DNA of 49,068 nucleotides from JBCCTX01 sp964468435 (GCA_964468435.1 CAYXVE010000040.1:1-49068), one strand, 5' to 3'. Shown: positions 8,756-17,769, counted from the first letter of the stretch. A program made the numbers and translations. The notes: generated by a model not told the origin, from the sequence alone.

Positions 8756-11233
8756 ATGTTGTTTGAGAACGAGTCCACGGATCTTGAAGATTCATTGAAA
8801 AAGTCAGAAACCGGTTCATCTACGTCTAACAATTCTTCTGAGATTTCTGAAGAGCCAAAAGCAGACCAGGATAATGCTTCCCCGCAGGTGGAGGATGAAC
8901 AGCCTGAGGCTGACACAGAAGATTCCGGCAGCGAAGAAGATCAGAAAGTTGAGGAAGTACCCGCCGATAGCCAGACAGATACAGAAGAGGTGAAAGATCC
9001 TTACGGTTCGGATGATTCCTCTGCTGTTGTGCAGGATGATACACTCTTGCAAGACCAAGCGTCTACAGATGAAACGGCGAGTGATAGCAAAAATCCATTA
9101 CAGCCAGCTCCCATTCAGGAAGCGGAAGTGGCAGATACTTCTCAGGATCAGGTCAGTCCATCTGCTATAGAACAGGACTCTGCTATAGAACAAACTACAG
9201 CTGCGCAGGATGAAGAGGTAGTTAAACAAGAAACACCTGCTGAACAATCGAATGCTAATGATGAGTCGCAGATGTGGGAAGGATGGGGAGCGTTGGACAC
9301 AGAACAGGAGGGACTTTTACAGAAAGTAGATGAGATTATCGATGAAGAACAGTCAGCCCGGTTGCTCGATGCTTCTCCCGAAGACCTTATTGTTTTACTG
9401 GAAAAATATGTAGAGGGTGATATTTCAGATAATATACCGAAAGTTGGACTTCTCAAAAGGAGTTTTGATGCCATACGTGCACAATTAGCAGTATCCGAAG
9501 AGCTTACAGAGCAATTCCGGGTAGCATTGGCCAACTTCAACAAAAAGCGTGTAGAACTCCAAAAAGCGCAGGAAGCTCAAAAGGCTGAAAATGCTAAAAA
9601 GAAACGTACACTGATCGATCGTTTAAAAGCCATTGTCGACTCAGAAGATGTATATAAAATTAAGGAAGTACGGGAAGTACAGAACGAGTGGAAAAACATC
9701 GGCCATATCCCCAAAAAAGATATGGAGTCTATGTACATGGAGTACCGGACACTGCTAGATACTTTCTATCAGCGCAGGGAAATGCATTTTGAACTGCTCG
9801 AATATGATCGTAAAATCAATCTTCAGGAAAAGGAAAAGCTGATCGAAGAAGCCAAGACCCTGATACCCCCTCTGGAAGATCGCGAAAATATGACGGTTTG
9901 GACACAAAAGATGGATCATTTCCGTGAGATTCAGGAACAATGGAAAAATATTGGTCATGTTCCCAAAGAGGATCTGGATCGTATCAGAGATGAATTTCGA
10001 ACAGTGATCGATCAGTTTTTTGAAGCCAGACAACAGTTTCTGAAAGTCCTGGATACACAACGGGATGAAAACCAGAAAAAGAAGGAAGCACTCCTTATTG
10101 AAATGGAGCAATACGCGGAATTTACGGCTAAAAGACCTCGTGAGTGGAACGAAGCCACACAAACATTTCGTGCACTACAGGAGCAATGGAAAGCCCTGGG
10201 ACCTGCTCCGAAGTCGGTCAATAACGAACTATGGCAGAAATACAGAAATATTGCTGATAAGTTTTTCTCAAATAAGACGTCATACTTTAAGCAGTTAGAT
10301 GAAAAACGTTCGGAAAACCTTATCAAAAAGCAGGAGCTATGTGAGCGGGCTGAAGAATTGAGGAATAGTCCGGATTGGGAGAAGACTGCTCGCGAACTCA
10401 AGAAGTTGCAAAACGAGTGGAACCAGAGTGGTCCGGTTCCCGAAAGATATTCCAATAAAATCTGGAGCCGATTTAAGACAGCTTGTGATAAGTTCTTCGA
10501 GCAGCGCAGACTCCACTATCAGGCGCTCCACGAGACCGAACATATCAACCTTGAGAAGAAAAAGAAACTCATCGAAGAAGTAGTCAAACTAGCGGAAGAT
10601 GAGGAAAAAGATGTAGATCTCGCTATAGAAAGGGTGAAAGAACTACAGTCAGAGTGGAGAGAAATCGGAAAAGTTCCCTATAAGGAAAAGGATAAAATCT
10701 GGGAAGAGTTTCGCAGGGAGATAGACCGCTTTTTCAATAGCCTCTCAGGCAAACGTGAGAAACTGCGTGAGATACGATTGAAAACTTCTATCGAAACGAT
10801 AGCTGATCCAGATCAGAGATCCCGCCAGATCAAAGCAAAGATTGCCAGAATTCGCAAGAAAGTCCGTAAATCAGAGGAGAAAATTGAGCAGTATAGCAAT
10901 AATATGATGTTTATTGCTAAAGGAAAATCTGGTGAACCTCTACGTATACAAATCCAGGCAGAACTCGATCGGGAGAAAGAACAGGTTGACGAATGGAAGG
11001 GTAAAGTAAAAATGCTGAATGAAATGCTGAAAAACCCTCCCGAAAATATGTCTGATGACGATGATGATGATGATGACAATGATAACGCAACAAACGAAAT
11101 GCCTGTAAACCAGGAAGAGGGAAAAGGAAATGAAAAGACCCATGAGAGCGGTGAAGAAGACGCTTCTTCTGAGGGAGAAGATGCAGAGACTGTTGTTGAG
11201 GCAGATGATCAGAGAGGATCTAAACCGTCCTAA
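8756..11233 (+). CDS. DUF349 repeat protein with acidic tails
   Basis: This 825-residue predicted cytoplasmic protein has three parts. Residues 1-180 are low-complexity and very acidic. Residues about 285-665 hold five tandem DUF349 units, each with a W-K/R-x-I/L-G-x-V/A-P core: EWKNIGHIPKKD, QWKNIGHVPKED, QWKALGPAPKS, EWNQSGPVPERY and EWREIGKVPYKE. The end is acidic, including a run of eight aspartates. DUF349 proteins are helical and are widespread in Bacteroidota; their biochemical role is unsettled. The coiled-coil repeats suggest a scaffold or nucleic-acid-associated protein. The gene stands alone and ends before a strong terminator at 11281. Confidence 0.85.
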   Translation: MLFENESTDLEDSLKKSETGSSTSNNSSEISEEPKADQDNASPQVEDEQPEADTEDSGSEEDQKVEEVPADSQTDTEEVKDPYGSDDSSAVVQDDTLLQDQASTDETASDSKNPLQPAPIQEAEVADTSQDQVSPSAIEQDSAIEQTTAAQDEEVVKQETPAEQSNANDESQMWEGWGALDTEQEGLLQKVDEIIDEEQSARLLDASPEDLIVLLEKYVEGDISDNIPKVGLLKRSFDAIRAQLAVSEELTEQFRVALANFNKKRVELQKAQEAQKAENAKKKRTLIDRLKAIVDSEDVYKIKEVREVQNEWKNIGHIPKKDMESMYMEYRTLLDTFYQRREMHFELLEYDRKINLQEKEKLIEEAKTLIPPLEDRENMTVWTQKMDHFREIQEQWKNIGHVPKEDLDRIRDEFRTVIDQFFEARQQFLKVLDTQRDENQKKKEALLIEMEQYAEFTAKRPREWNEATQTFRALQEQWKALGPAPKSVNNELWQKYRNIADKFFSNKTSYFKQLDEKRSENLIKKQELCERAEELRNSPDWEKTARELKKLQNEWNQSGPVPERYSNKIWSRFKTACDKFFEQRRLHYQALHETEHINLEKKKKLIEEVVKLAEDEEKDVDLAIERVKELQSEWREIGKVPYKEKDKIWEEFRREIDRFFNSLSGKREKLREIRLKTSIETIADPDQRSRQIKAKIARIRKKVRKSEEKIEQYSNNMMFIAKGKSGEPLRIQIQAELDREKEQVDEWKGKVKMLNEMLKNPPENMSDDDDDDDDNDNATNEMPVNQEEGKGNEKTHESGEEDASSEGEDAETVVEADDQRGSKPS

Positions 11234-11280
11234 ACAGAATCTGCACTTAAATACTGTATAACACACAATGATAGATAACA

Positions 11281-11314
11281 AAAAGGGAAGTCTCTGAAAC
11301 GGGCTTCCCTTTTC
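11281..11314 (+). terminator. Rho-independent terminator after the DUF349 gene
   Basis: AAAAGGGAAG (11281-11290) pairs perfectly with CTTCCCTTTT (11304-11313) around a 13-nt loop, giving a 10-bp stem that ends in a T-run. It lies 48 bp after the DUF349 stop codon. Confidence 0.85.
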
Positions 11315-11337
11315 TCATGGATTAATCACTTGTGAAA

Positions 11338-11368
11338 TTTCTGAAAAAGCAGGAAATTTATACCTTTA
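11338..11368 (+). promoter_or_regulatory. Putative Bacteroidota-type promoter for rodA
   Basis: TTTC (11338-11341), a 19-nt spacer and TACCTTTA (11361-11368) approximate the Bacteroidota housekeeping consensus TTTG / TAnnTTTG, with one mismatch in each element. It would give a leader of about 15 nt before the TTG start of rodA. Confidence 0.4.
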
Positions 11369-11389
11369 CATATGTAAATACACAGTGCG

Positions 11390-12658
11390 TTGAAAAGAAA
11401 AAACTTCGATTTTGACATACTGACCCTTGTTCTGTTTCTCATTATTGCAGTGTGGGGATGGGTAAATGTGTATGCTGTATCTTCTGATGGAGGGATGTTA
11501 GCCATGTGGGAACTGGACAAAGAACACGGCAAGCAATTAGTATGGCTGGCAGTTTCACTGCTCGTAGTCGTTGTTACTTCCTTCCTGGATTACAGATTAC
11601 TGATTAGCTCAAGCTACATACTGTACGGCCTTAGTATTTTACTACTCATTTTGACACTATTCCTAGGCCGGGAAGTAAATGGTGCAAGAAGTTGGCTTTA
11701 CATAGGAACTCAGTCTTTCCAGCCTTCAGAATTTGCTAAGTTTGCCACGGCAATGGCGCTTGCTAAATACATTTCAGAGCTGGGGTTTTCACTTAAGAAA
11801 TCCAGCTACCTCCTCAGTTCAGGTGCAATAATTCTGCTGCCGGCTATCATAGTTGTCCTTCAAAATGATACAGGTTCTGCGCTGGTATTTGCCAGCTTTT
11901 CTATTGTATTGTTTCGTGAGGGACTTAATCCATTGATAATAAGTTTTTTGATCCTTACTGCTATCGTTTGCCTGCTGACACTCGGATTGGAAAATCAGTG
12001 GTTCGTATGGGGGATTATCATCGGTAGTGCCCTACTATCATTATTGTTTTTTTACAATAAAAAAGATCCCATGAGAATCCTCATAGGACATCTGATCGCG
12101 GTAGTTTTTTTTCTTGGGTTGTCCATGAGTACAAAGCTGATCGTAGATCGGCTTCCGGAACATCAGCAAGATAGGATAGCTGTATTGTTTGATCCAGAGG
12201 CAGACCCTCTTGGTAAAGGATATAATGTTATTCAATCCAAGATTGCCATAGGTTCGGGAGGAATATGGGGAAAAGGGTATCTGGAAGGAAATTACACCAA
12301 GTATAAGTTTGTCCCCAAACAGGAGACAGACTTTATCTACTGTACTGTGGGTGAGGAATGGGGCTGGGTAGGATCTACATTTACCATATTAATGTACTTC
12401 CTCTTTTTGTGGAGAACACAGTTTATCGCCGAAAATGCTAAAACCCGTTTTGCCAGAGCCTACGGTTACGGGGTGTTTTCTATCTTTTTCTTTCATATGA
12501 TGGTCAATATCGGGATGACGCTTGGATTGGTTCCAGTCATCGGGATACCGCTTCCAGTTTTCAGTTATGGAGGCTCTGCCATTGTCGTTTTCACCCTGCT
12601 TACTGCAGTACTGATCAACCTGTATTCCTACCGGAAAGCTGTATTAGGGTCTAAATAA
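11390..12658 (+). CDS. rodA: RodA-type SEDS peptidoglycan glycosyltransferase
   Basis: This 422-residue multi-pass membrane protein belongs to the FtsW/RodA/SpoVE family, which polymerises lipid II into glycan strands with a partner class B PBP. About ten hydrophobic helices are visible. Family landmarks are LGREVNGARSWLYIG, the FQPSEFAKF segment, NDTGSALVF and the C-terminal GIPLPVFSYGGSAIVVF. The N-terminus (GWVNVYAV) fits RodA of rod-elongation better than FtsW, and no division genes are near. The start is probably TTG at 11390: an in-frame stop at 11375-11377 excludes longer versions, and no ATG gives a complete first helix. No mreC, mreD or PBP2 gene lies beside it. Confidence 0.88.
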   Translation: MKRKNFDFDILTLVLFLIIAVWGWVNVYAVSSDGGMLAMWELDKEHGKQLVWLAVSLLVVVVTSFLDYRLLISSSYILYGLSILLLILTLFLGREVNGARSWLYIGTQSFQPSEFAKFATAMALAKYISELGFSLKKSSYLLSSGAIILLPAIIVVLQNDTGSALVFASFSIVLFREGLNPLIISFLILTAIVCLLTLGLENQWFVWGIIIGSALLSLLFFYNKKDPMRILIGHLIAVVFFLGLSMSTKLIVDRLPEHQQDRIAVLFDPEADPLGKGYNVIQSKIAIGSGGIWGKGYLEGNYTKYKFVPKQETDFIYCTVGEEWGWVGSTFTILMYFLFLWRTQFIAENAKTRFARAYGYGVFSIFFFHMMVNIGMTLGLVPVIGIPLPVFSYGGSAIVVFTLLTAVLINLYSYRKAVLGSK

Positions 12659-12751
12659 AACTATTCCTTTGCAGTACCTGATACCTGTTACAGGCTTTAG
12701 CAATAGATATTTTATCGTGGTCAGAAATATCTCTGCGTCGTGTCACTGTTC

Positions 12752-12778
12752 AGCATGCCAGGAACCCAGCATGCTTTT
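12752..12778 (+). terminator. Rho-independent terminator after rodA
   Basis: AGCATGC (12752-12758) and GCATGCT (12769-12775) form a perfect 7-bp stem around a 10-nt loop, followed by TTTT. It lies 94 bp after the rodA stop codon. Confidence 0.6.
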
Positions 12779-13103
12779 GAGTGTAAGTCTGTTGTCCTGA
12801 TACTTTTACCGCGAGTCGAACAATAAGTGTGTGGTACTGTTGGACTGCAATTGCTACACGTTTTCGTAGAATTAGTGCGATCAGATTTATAGATCTTTTT
12901 GGGTATATCTGTGTGACAAGGGATAAAAAGTTAAATAAAGTTTGATTTTTGTGATTAATATTTCATATTAGTGAGACTGAATCAATCAATGAAATAAACA
13001 AATAAGCTTATAATTTGGAATTATATCCAACCCATATTAGTCTGCTGTTTTTGCTATCTGAATAAATATGTTTAAGTTGGGCAGTGGATGTAAAAAGATA
13101 CGA
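12779..13103 (+). other. Long non-coding leader before leuA
   Basis: More than 500 bp separate the rodA stop from the chosen leuA start at 13176. Apart from the terminator at 12752 and the hairpin at 13104, I see no convincing gene, tRNA or known riboswitch here. The second half is AT-rich, as expected of a promoter region. Confidence 0.4.
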
Positions 13104-13126
13104 GCCATTCTCAACAAGGGAATGGC
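13104..13126 (+). promoter_or_regulatory. Attenuator-like hairpin before leuA
   Basis: GCCATTC (13104-13110) and GAATGGC (13120-13126) form a perfect 7-bp stem around a 9-nt loop. It is followed by TTTCTTG and then, 25 bases on, a run of seven T. It lies 50 bp upstream of the preferred leuA ATG, in a place suited to premature termination. Confidence 0.4.
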
Positions 13127-13175
13127 TTTCTTGCTAAAATGGGTATATTTTTTTGTTATTTCTAAGGAACAGGTT

Positions 13176-14351
13176 ATGCAAAGAAAGGACAAGATTTATA
13201 TTTTTGATACTACTCTCCGGGATGGAGAGCAGGTACCAGGTTGTCAGCTCAATACTAAAGAGAAGGTTCAGGTAGCACAAGCTCTGGAGGAGTTGGGAGT
13301 AGATATTATTGAAGCGGGATTTCCCATTTCAAGTCCAGGAGATTTTAATTCCGTTGTAGAAATATCCAAGGCTGTAAGTATGCCCGTGATCTGTGCCTTA
13401 TCCAGAGCCAAAGAGAAGGATATAGAGGTTGCAGCAGAAGCGTTGAAGTATGCAAAGCGTAAGCGCATCCACACTGGTATAGGTAGTTCGGATATACACA
13501 TCCAATATAAGCTGCGTTCGAGTCGGGAAAAAGTGTTGGAGATTAGTCGTGAAGCTGTTCGTTATGCCAGGAAATTTGTGGATGATGTAGAGTTTTATGC
13601 CGAAGATGCGGGGAGAGCGGATCTGGAGTTCCTGGTAAAAATGGTAGAAACAGTGATTGATGCAGGTGCTACAGTGGTGAATATACCTGACACGACAGGA
13701 TATACATTGCCCTGGCACTTTGGTGATCGCATTCGCTATGTATTTGAAAATGTTTCCAACATCGATAAGGCAATGATCTCTGTACATTGCCATAATGATC
13801 TGGGGCTTGCCACAGCCAACAGTATTTCGGGACTCAACAACGGTGCACGTCAGGTAGAGGTAACCGTAAACGGCATTGGTGAACGTGCGGGAAATACCTC
13901 GCTGGAAGAGGTCGCTATGATCATCAAGAGTCATTCTGATATGGGTCTCTATACCAATATTCAGTCGGAAAAAATCTATGATACCAGCCGGTTGGTATCC
14001 AGGCTTATGAAGATGCCTGTACAGCCCAATAAGGCTATCGTCGGTAAAAATGCTTTTGCTCATTCTTCTGGAATCCACCAGGATGGTGTATTGAAGCATC
14101 GTGAAAATTACGAAATTATTGACCCTGCAGAGGTCGGTGTACATGCCTCTGAGATCATATTGACAGCTCGTAGCGGAAGAGCTGCACTTAAGCACAGACT
14201 TGAATTGCTGGGCTATATTTATCCCAAAGAAGAACTAGATGAATTATACGAGCGCTTTCTTACCGTAGCAGATGAAAAGAAACGTGTGGAAGATGAAGAC
14301 TTGCGCGAACTGGTCAAAGCCATAGAAATGGCCCGCGTAAATATACGTTGA
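13176..14351 (+). CDS. leuA: 2-isopropylmalate synthase, short form lacking the regulatory domain
   Basis: This 391-residue enzyme of the alpha-isopropylmalate/homocitrate synthase family catalyses condensation of acetyl-CoA with 2-oxoisovalerate, the first leucine-specific step. Visible motifs are FDTTLRDGEQVPGCQL near the start, the metal-binding HCHNDLGLATANS segment, NGIGERAGNTSLEE and GKNAFAHSSGIHQDG. It stops soon after the catalytic and linker helices and lacks the C-terminal allosteric domain of the roughly 500-residue enzymes, so leucine feedback on this chain may be weak or absent. A related specificity such as citramalate cannot be excluded. I chose the ATG at 13176, preceded by AAGGAA; the in-frame ATG at 13068 would add 36 residues with no family resemblance. 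No leuB, leuC or leuD is nearby. Confidence 0.87.
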   Translation: MQRKDKIYIFDTTLRDGEQVPGCQLNTKEKVQVAQALEELGVDIIEAGFPISSPGDFNSVVEISKAVSMPVICALSRAKEKDIEVAAEALKYAKRKRIHTGIGSSDIHIQYKLRSSREKVLEISREAVRYARKFVDDVEFYAEDAGRADLEFLVKMVETVIDAGATVVNIPDTTGYTLPWHFGDRIRYVFENVSNIDKAMISVHCHNDLGLATANSISGLNNGARQVEVTVNGIGERAGNTSLEEVAMIIKSHSDMGLYTNIQSEKIYDTSRLVSRLMKMPVQPNKAIVGKNAFAHSSGIHQDGVLKHRENYEIIDPAEVGVHASEIILTARSGRAALKHRLELLGYIYPKEELDELYERFLTVADEKKRVEDEDLRELVKAIEMARVNIR

Positions 14352-14392
14352 TTACATGTAATATTCCATATTTTACAATATTTAACATGTAA
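14352..14392. terminator. AT-rich bidirectional terminator-like hairpin
   Basis: TTACATGT (14352-14359) pairs with ACATGTAA (14385-14392), and the stem continues through AATATT on both sides after a 2-nt bulge. It lies between the convergent leuA and phosphotransferase genes. Confidence 0.5.
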
Positions 14393-14427
14393 AAGCATTT
14401 TGATCCTGTATCTCCTGGATAAGCTAC

Positions 14428-15750
14428 TTACTTTAGGGGCTCAGTGTCGCTAGTTAGGGTGAGCATCATAGAGATGAGCTGCGTGGTATGCTTTAAGGTA
14501 GATGAAGATCCAGAACCAGCTTTCGGTGTATTGATGAGTACATTAAGCATTCTGGGGACATCCAGCAGAAGATATAGCTTGTGATAATAATGTACATCAA
14601 TGTTATAAGTGCTACACAATTTCTTGATCTCTTTCTGATTGATTAATGCTGCTATATTCTCTTTGGCGGATTCCGGAGTTAATGGAGTGGGATTAAGCAT
14701 ATATGTATGGTAAACAAAATAGAACATATCAAACAACAAGGGTAAACTTTCCTGCATATACTCCCAGTCATATAAGTTCAATTGCCGGGCTGTCAGATAC
14801 ATATTGGAAGGGATAAAATCACCATGTGTTAGAGAAACAGTAAGCAATACCCCTGGAGAAATAGATGCATGAAAAGCCGAATACAGATCGAGTATAGAGG
14901 CGAGACTATCCAATTCCTCGTTCAAAAAAGAGATCTCAGGTTTTTGCAGCATGCTTTTTACCTCTTCTAATACTGAGTCCAAGTTGATATAATACAGGAT
15001 ATCTTGTAACTCTCTTTCGTGATGGAAAAGTTGGTACATTTCATCAAGTGCCTGTAAATGTACAGGTTCTAAAGACGTGGAGCGATATCCTCTTTTGATA
15101 GGTTTGACACTGGATATGATGATAGCATGATCCCCTTCCGTATGGCTTAGGAAAGGATGTACGATTCGGCGCAGTCTTCGTTGTGAAAGGATCTGAAGAC
15201 CATATACCTCATTGTATATCAACTCTGTGGCCAGATCTGTATGGGCAAGTTTGATAAAGTGGCTGATATATTTTCCCTGGTTAAGCGCAATTACGCTTTT
15301 GCGGTATTTTCCAGTGGTGTTTGTCAGAATAGCAAATGATTCATGAGGGACGGTATTTATCAGATCAAATAATGGAATTGCCTGATTTTCATTTACATAG
15401 AAGCTTCCCGATGTGATCCATTTTTTTATTCCCACAGAAAAGCTAGCCCTGATAAATTTTTGTTTTAGGGTTGAGGTCATCTGTAATTGATTTTCCAGAG
15501 ACAAAAATACTGGATAGGAGCTCTTTTCGGGAAAAATCCACTTTACACGTCCTGATTCATCATTGATGTACAGATATTTTGACCAATGATGATTTTTGTA
15601 AGGGTTTTCCCATGCAAAATATTCGTCATAGTTATCGGTAGCTGGAGGAATAGTATTGAGAAAGAATATCGATCTTATCAACAAGCGATCTGCCAGATTT
15701 AATGCCATATATACAAGTTGGTCTTGCTGCCTGGTAAGGTTATCGTTCAA
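14428..15750 (-). CDS. Phosphotransferase-fold (APH-like) kinase
   Basis: This 440-residue protein carries the aminoglycoside-phosphotransferase catalytic loop THGDFIPSNMYL (about residue 308) and the metal-binding LYDWEY (about 328). Together these mark an APH/choline-kinase-like small-molecule kinase. The N-terminal 150 residues lack a strong match, and a glycine-rich loop is not obvious. The substrate is unknown; members act on sugars, choline, homoserine or antibiotics. The open frame starts with TTG at 15750; an ATG at 15708 would shorten it by 14 residues and is equally possible. It is monocistronic and convergent with leuA. Confidence 0.65.
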   Translation of the reverse strand: MNDNLTRQQDQLVYMALNLADRLLIRSIFFLNTIPPATDNYDEYFAWENPYKNHHWSKYLYINDESGRVKWIFPEKSSYPVFLSLENQLQMTSTLKQKFIRASFSVGIKKWITSGSFYVNENQAIPLFDLINTVPHESFAILTNTTGKYRKSVIALNQGKYISHFIKLAHTDLATELIYNEVYGLQILSQRRLRRIVHPFLSHTEGDHAIIISSVKPIKRGYRSTSLEPVHLQALDEMYQLFHHERELQDILYYINLDSVLEEVKSMLQKPEISFLNEELDSLASILDLYSAFHASISPGVLLTVSLTHGDFIPSNMYLTARQLNLYDWEYMQESLPLLFDMFYFVYHTYMLNPTPLTPESAKENIAALINQKEIKKLCSTYNIDVHYYHKLYLLLDVPRMLNVLINTPKAGSGSSSTLKHTTQLISMMLTLTSDTEPLK

Positions 15751-15984
15751 AGTACCCTAATGGATCACCACTTAAAATGACAATTTATTAAAGTAAATCA
15801 AATTATTCCGCTAATCATGCACTAAAATTACACGTTAGGGCTTGATAATCAGAATATATTAGATTAACTCGTATCATTTTCATGGTGATTTACAGCAGTG
15901 ATTAAAGACGTAGAATAATATAAGATATATTACATAATTAAATGAATTTTTTTGCCATGATGGTTAAACGATTGGTAGTATTGA

Positions 15985-16548
15985 ATGTCTAATCAACAAA
16001 TGGTGGCAACGGTAGAACATCAGCTCATATCGGATCTGGGTAATCCAAGTAAAAAGCACAAGGTCTTTGACAGTATCGTCAAGGAATACCAGCAGGTATT
16101 GTATTATCACATCAGACGCATTGTGATCGATCACGATGATGCTAATGACGTACTACAAAATACTTTTCTGAAGGCCTGGCGAAACATAGAAAATTTCAGG
16201 GGAGATTCAAGGATCAAAACATGGCTTTATCGAATAGCTACAAATGAGTCAATCACCCATTTAAAGGCGAAAAAAAAGCGTCAGTTTACAGATGTGGAGG
16301 ATATACAAAACGATTTGAGACACAGCCTGGAGTCTGGAAGATATATTGAGGGAAATGAAATACAGCTCAAATTACAAAGGGCTATTCTTACACTTCCTGA
16401 AAGACAGAGGTTGGTATTCAATATGCGTTACTTTGATGAAATGAAGTATGATGAAATGGCTCAGATACTTGAATTATCAACCGGATCGCTGAAAGCGAGT
16501 TACCATCATGCTGTAAAAAAGATTGAAAAATATCTGGAAGGTCAATAA
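15985..16548 (+). CDS. ECF-type RNA polymerase sigma factor
   Basis: This 187-residue sigma-70 family protein has region 2 (about 30-95), including LQNTFLKAWRNIENFRGDSR and IKTWLYRIATNE, and region 4 (about 125-185), including LPERQRLVFNMRYFDEMKYD and a helix-turn-helix around LELSTGSLKASYHHA. Regions 1.1 and 3 are absent, which fits an extracytoplasmic-function sigma factor. It is followed after 13 bp by a single-span membrane protein and then by a CpxP-like exported protein, so its activity is probably held by the former and tuned by the latter. Confidence 0.93.
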   Translation: MSNQQMVATVEHQLISDLGNPSKKHKVFDSIVKEYQQVLYYHIRRIVIDHDDANDVLQNTFLKAWRNIENFRGDSRIKTWLYRIATNESITHLKAKKKRQFTDVEDIQNDLRHSLESGRYIEGNEIQLKLQRAILTLPERQRLVFNMRYFDEMKYDEMAQILELSTGSLKASYHHAVKKIEKYLEGQ

Positions 16549-16561
16549 GCGTATACAGAAT

Positions 16562-17200
16562 ATGGACAAACATCCAAAATATACTCCCGAGGATAGAGAA
16601 GACTTTTCTTTCCTCAATCAGTTTTCCAGAGAAACTTCTGTATTTCAGGTACCAGATGAATATTTTGAGCAGTCAGGTAATCATATCATGGATCTGATTG
16701 AGGAGGAAGAATTATTGGCTCAGGAAGCCCCAAGGCTAAGTAGTATACCTAAGCATAATATTTTTGCAGTTCCTGCAGAATACTGGCAGCAGCTGACTCA
16801 TTCTTTAAGACCCAAACTGGAACAGACAGATAATCCCTTCATATCCCTGAATAGGTGGAAGGATTTCGTCAACATGAAATACGTAGGCTATGGAATTGCT
16901 GCAGCGGTAACGCTTTTATTATTGGGAGTTTGGGTCAGGTACGGACAGCTATCTACCCCTGATCCTGCTAATATAGGGATTGAGGTAGCGCTGGCATCTA
17001 TACCTACAGAAGAACTTATGTGGGAAATCAACGATCATGAGTTTAGCGATACAGACGAGATTGCCAGGTTGCTGGTGCGTGAAGGGATAGATGAAGATCA
17101 GATCGGGTATATTCCTGAAGAGTGGTTATCAAAAAATGAAATGGATATGTTTCTGGATGACCTGGAAGTGTCAGATATTAATGACGAGTGGTTTGAATAA
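16562..17200 (+). CDS. Putative membrane anti-sigma factor
   Basis: This protein of about 212 residues has an acidic cytoplasmic N-terminal part (1-100), one transmembrane helix (YGIAAAVTLLLLGVWVRYG, about 105-125) and an acidic C-terminal part ending with NDEWFE, predicted to be periplasmic. I find no zinc-binding anti-sigma motif. The anti-sigma role is inferred from topology and from its place directly behind the ECF sigma gene. I chose the ATG at 16562, just after the sigma stop; an in-frame TTG at 16523 would overlap the sigma gene by 26 bases and looks less likely. Confidence 0.65.
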   Translation: MDKHPKYTPEDREDFSFLNQFSRETSVFQVPDEYFEQSGNHIMDLIEEEELLAQEAPRLSSIPKHNIFAVPAEYWQQLTHSLRPKLEQTDNPFISLNRWKDFVNMKYVGYGIAAAVTLLLLGVWVRYGQLSTPDPANIGIEVALASIPTEELMWEINDHEFSDTDEIARLLVREGIDEDQIGYIPEEWLSKNEMDMFLDDLEVSDINDEWFE

Positions 17201-17274
17201 ACTGTGAATAAATTGAAAAAAGGCTTAGTAAATAATACAAGTTTTACTATTACTAATATTTATAACACATTGAA

Positions 17275-17739
17275 ATGAAATATATATTCAGTATCATCCT
17301 GTTTTTCATAATAGGTGGAGTATTCTTAAAGGCTCAGGAGGGTAACCTTCAAGAGCGGCTCAACTCGCTAAAAATTGCCTACATTACAGAAAAACTGGTA
17401 CTGACCAGTGAAGAGGCGCAGCGATTCTGGCCTATTTATAATGAATATATGGATGCCCTGGGAAATTTGAAAGAAGAAAATGAGAAACGAAAAGAGGAGA
17501 TGAAACAGGAAATGCTGGCCTCCAATGATGCAGAACTGGAAAAACTGGTTGATGGCTTCATTACTTCCCAGAAACAGGAATATGAAGTTAACCTCGCATA
17601 TCACGATAAGTTTAAGGAAGTATTGCCCATACGGAAGATTATCCTACTGTACAAAGCACAGGATGAATTCAAGCAAAGAGTATTTAGTGAACTAGCACGC
17701 AGAAGGATGCAGGGTAGGAGAAATGGTGAGAATAATTAG
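17275..17739 (+). CDS. CpxP/Spy-like exported sensor of the sigma module
   Basis: This 154-residue protein has a signal peptide (ending near LKAQ, residue 21) and a wholly helical, charged mature part. It includes the LTSEEAQRFWPIYNEYMDAL segment and a long coiled coil of E/K-rich helices. This pattern matches the small periplasmic proteins that follow ECF sigma/anti-sigma pairs in Flavobacteria and relatives and resembles CpxP/Spy chaperones. It may bind misfolded protein or metals and relay envelope stress. A gap of 74 bp separates it from the putative anti-sigma gene. Confidence 0.65.
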   Translation: MKYIFSIILFFIIGGVFLKAQEGNLQERLNSLKIAYITEKLVLTSEEAQRFWPIYNEYMDALGNLKEENEKRKEEMKQEMLASNDAELEKLVDGFITSQKQEYEVNLAYHDKFKEVLPIRKIILLYKAQDEFKQRVFSELARRRMQGRRNGENN

Positions 17740-17769
17740 CTAAAATAAATCAGTCAAGTATTTTTTAGC
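17739..17769 (+). terminator. Terminator-like hairpin after the sigma module
   Basis: GCTAAAA begins on the last base of the stop codon (17739-17745) and pairs with TTTTAGC (17763-17769). The TTTTTT tract lies in the descending arm. It closes the sigma/anti-sigma/sensor unit. Confidence 0.4.

Noticed and set aside
11052..11079. GAT microsatellite as a phase-variation tract
   Set aside because: It is a trinucleotide run coding for aspartates, so length changes keep the frame; no switch is implied.
13068..13175. 36-residue N-terminal extension of LeuA
   Set aside because: No resemblance to the family, a better ribosome-binding site precedes the ATG at 13176, and the region contains a hairpin.
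13398..14195. A 265-codon minus-strand open frame opposite leuA
   Set aside because: It lies wholly inside a well-supported gene, has no recognisable domain, and is cysteine/tyrosine-rich as expected from antisense reading.
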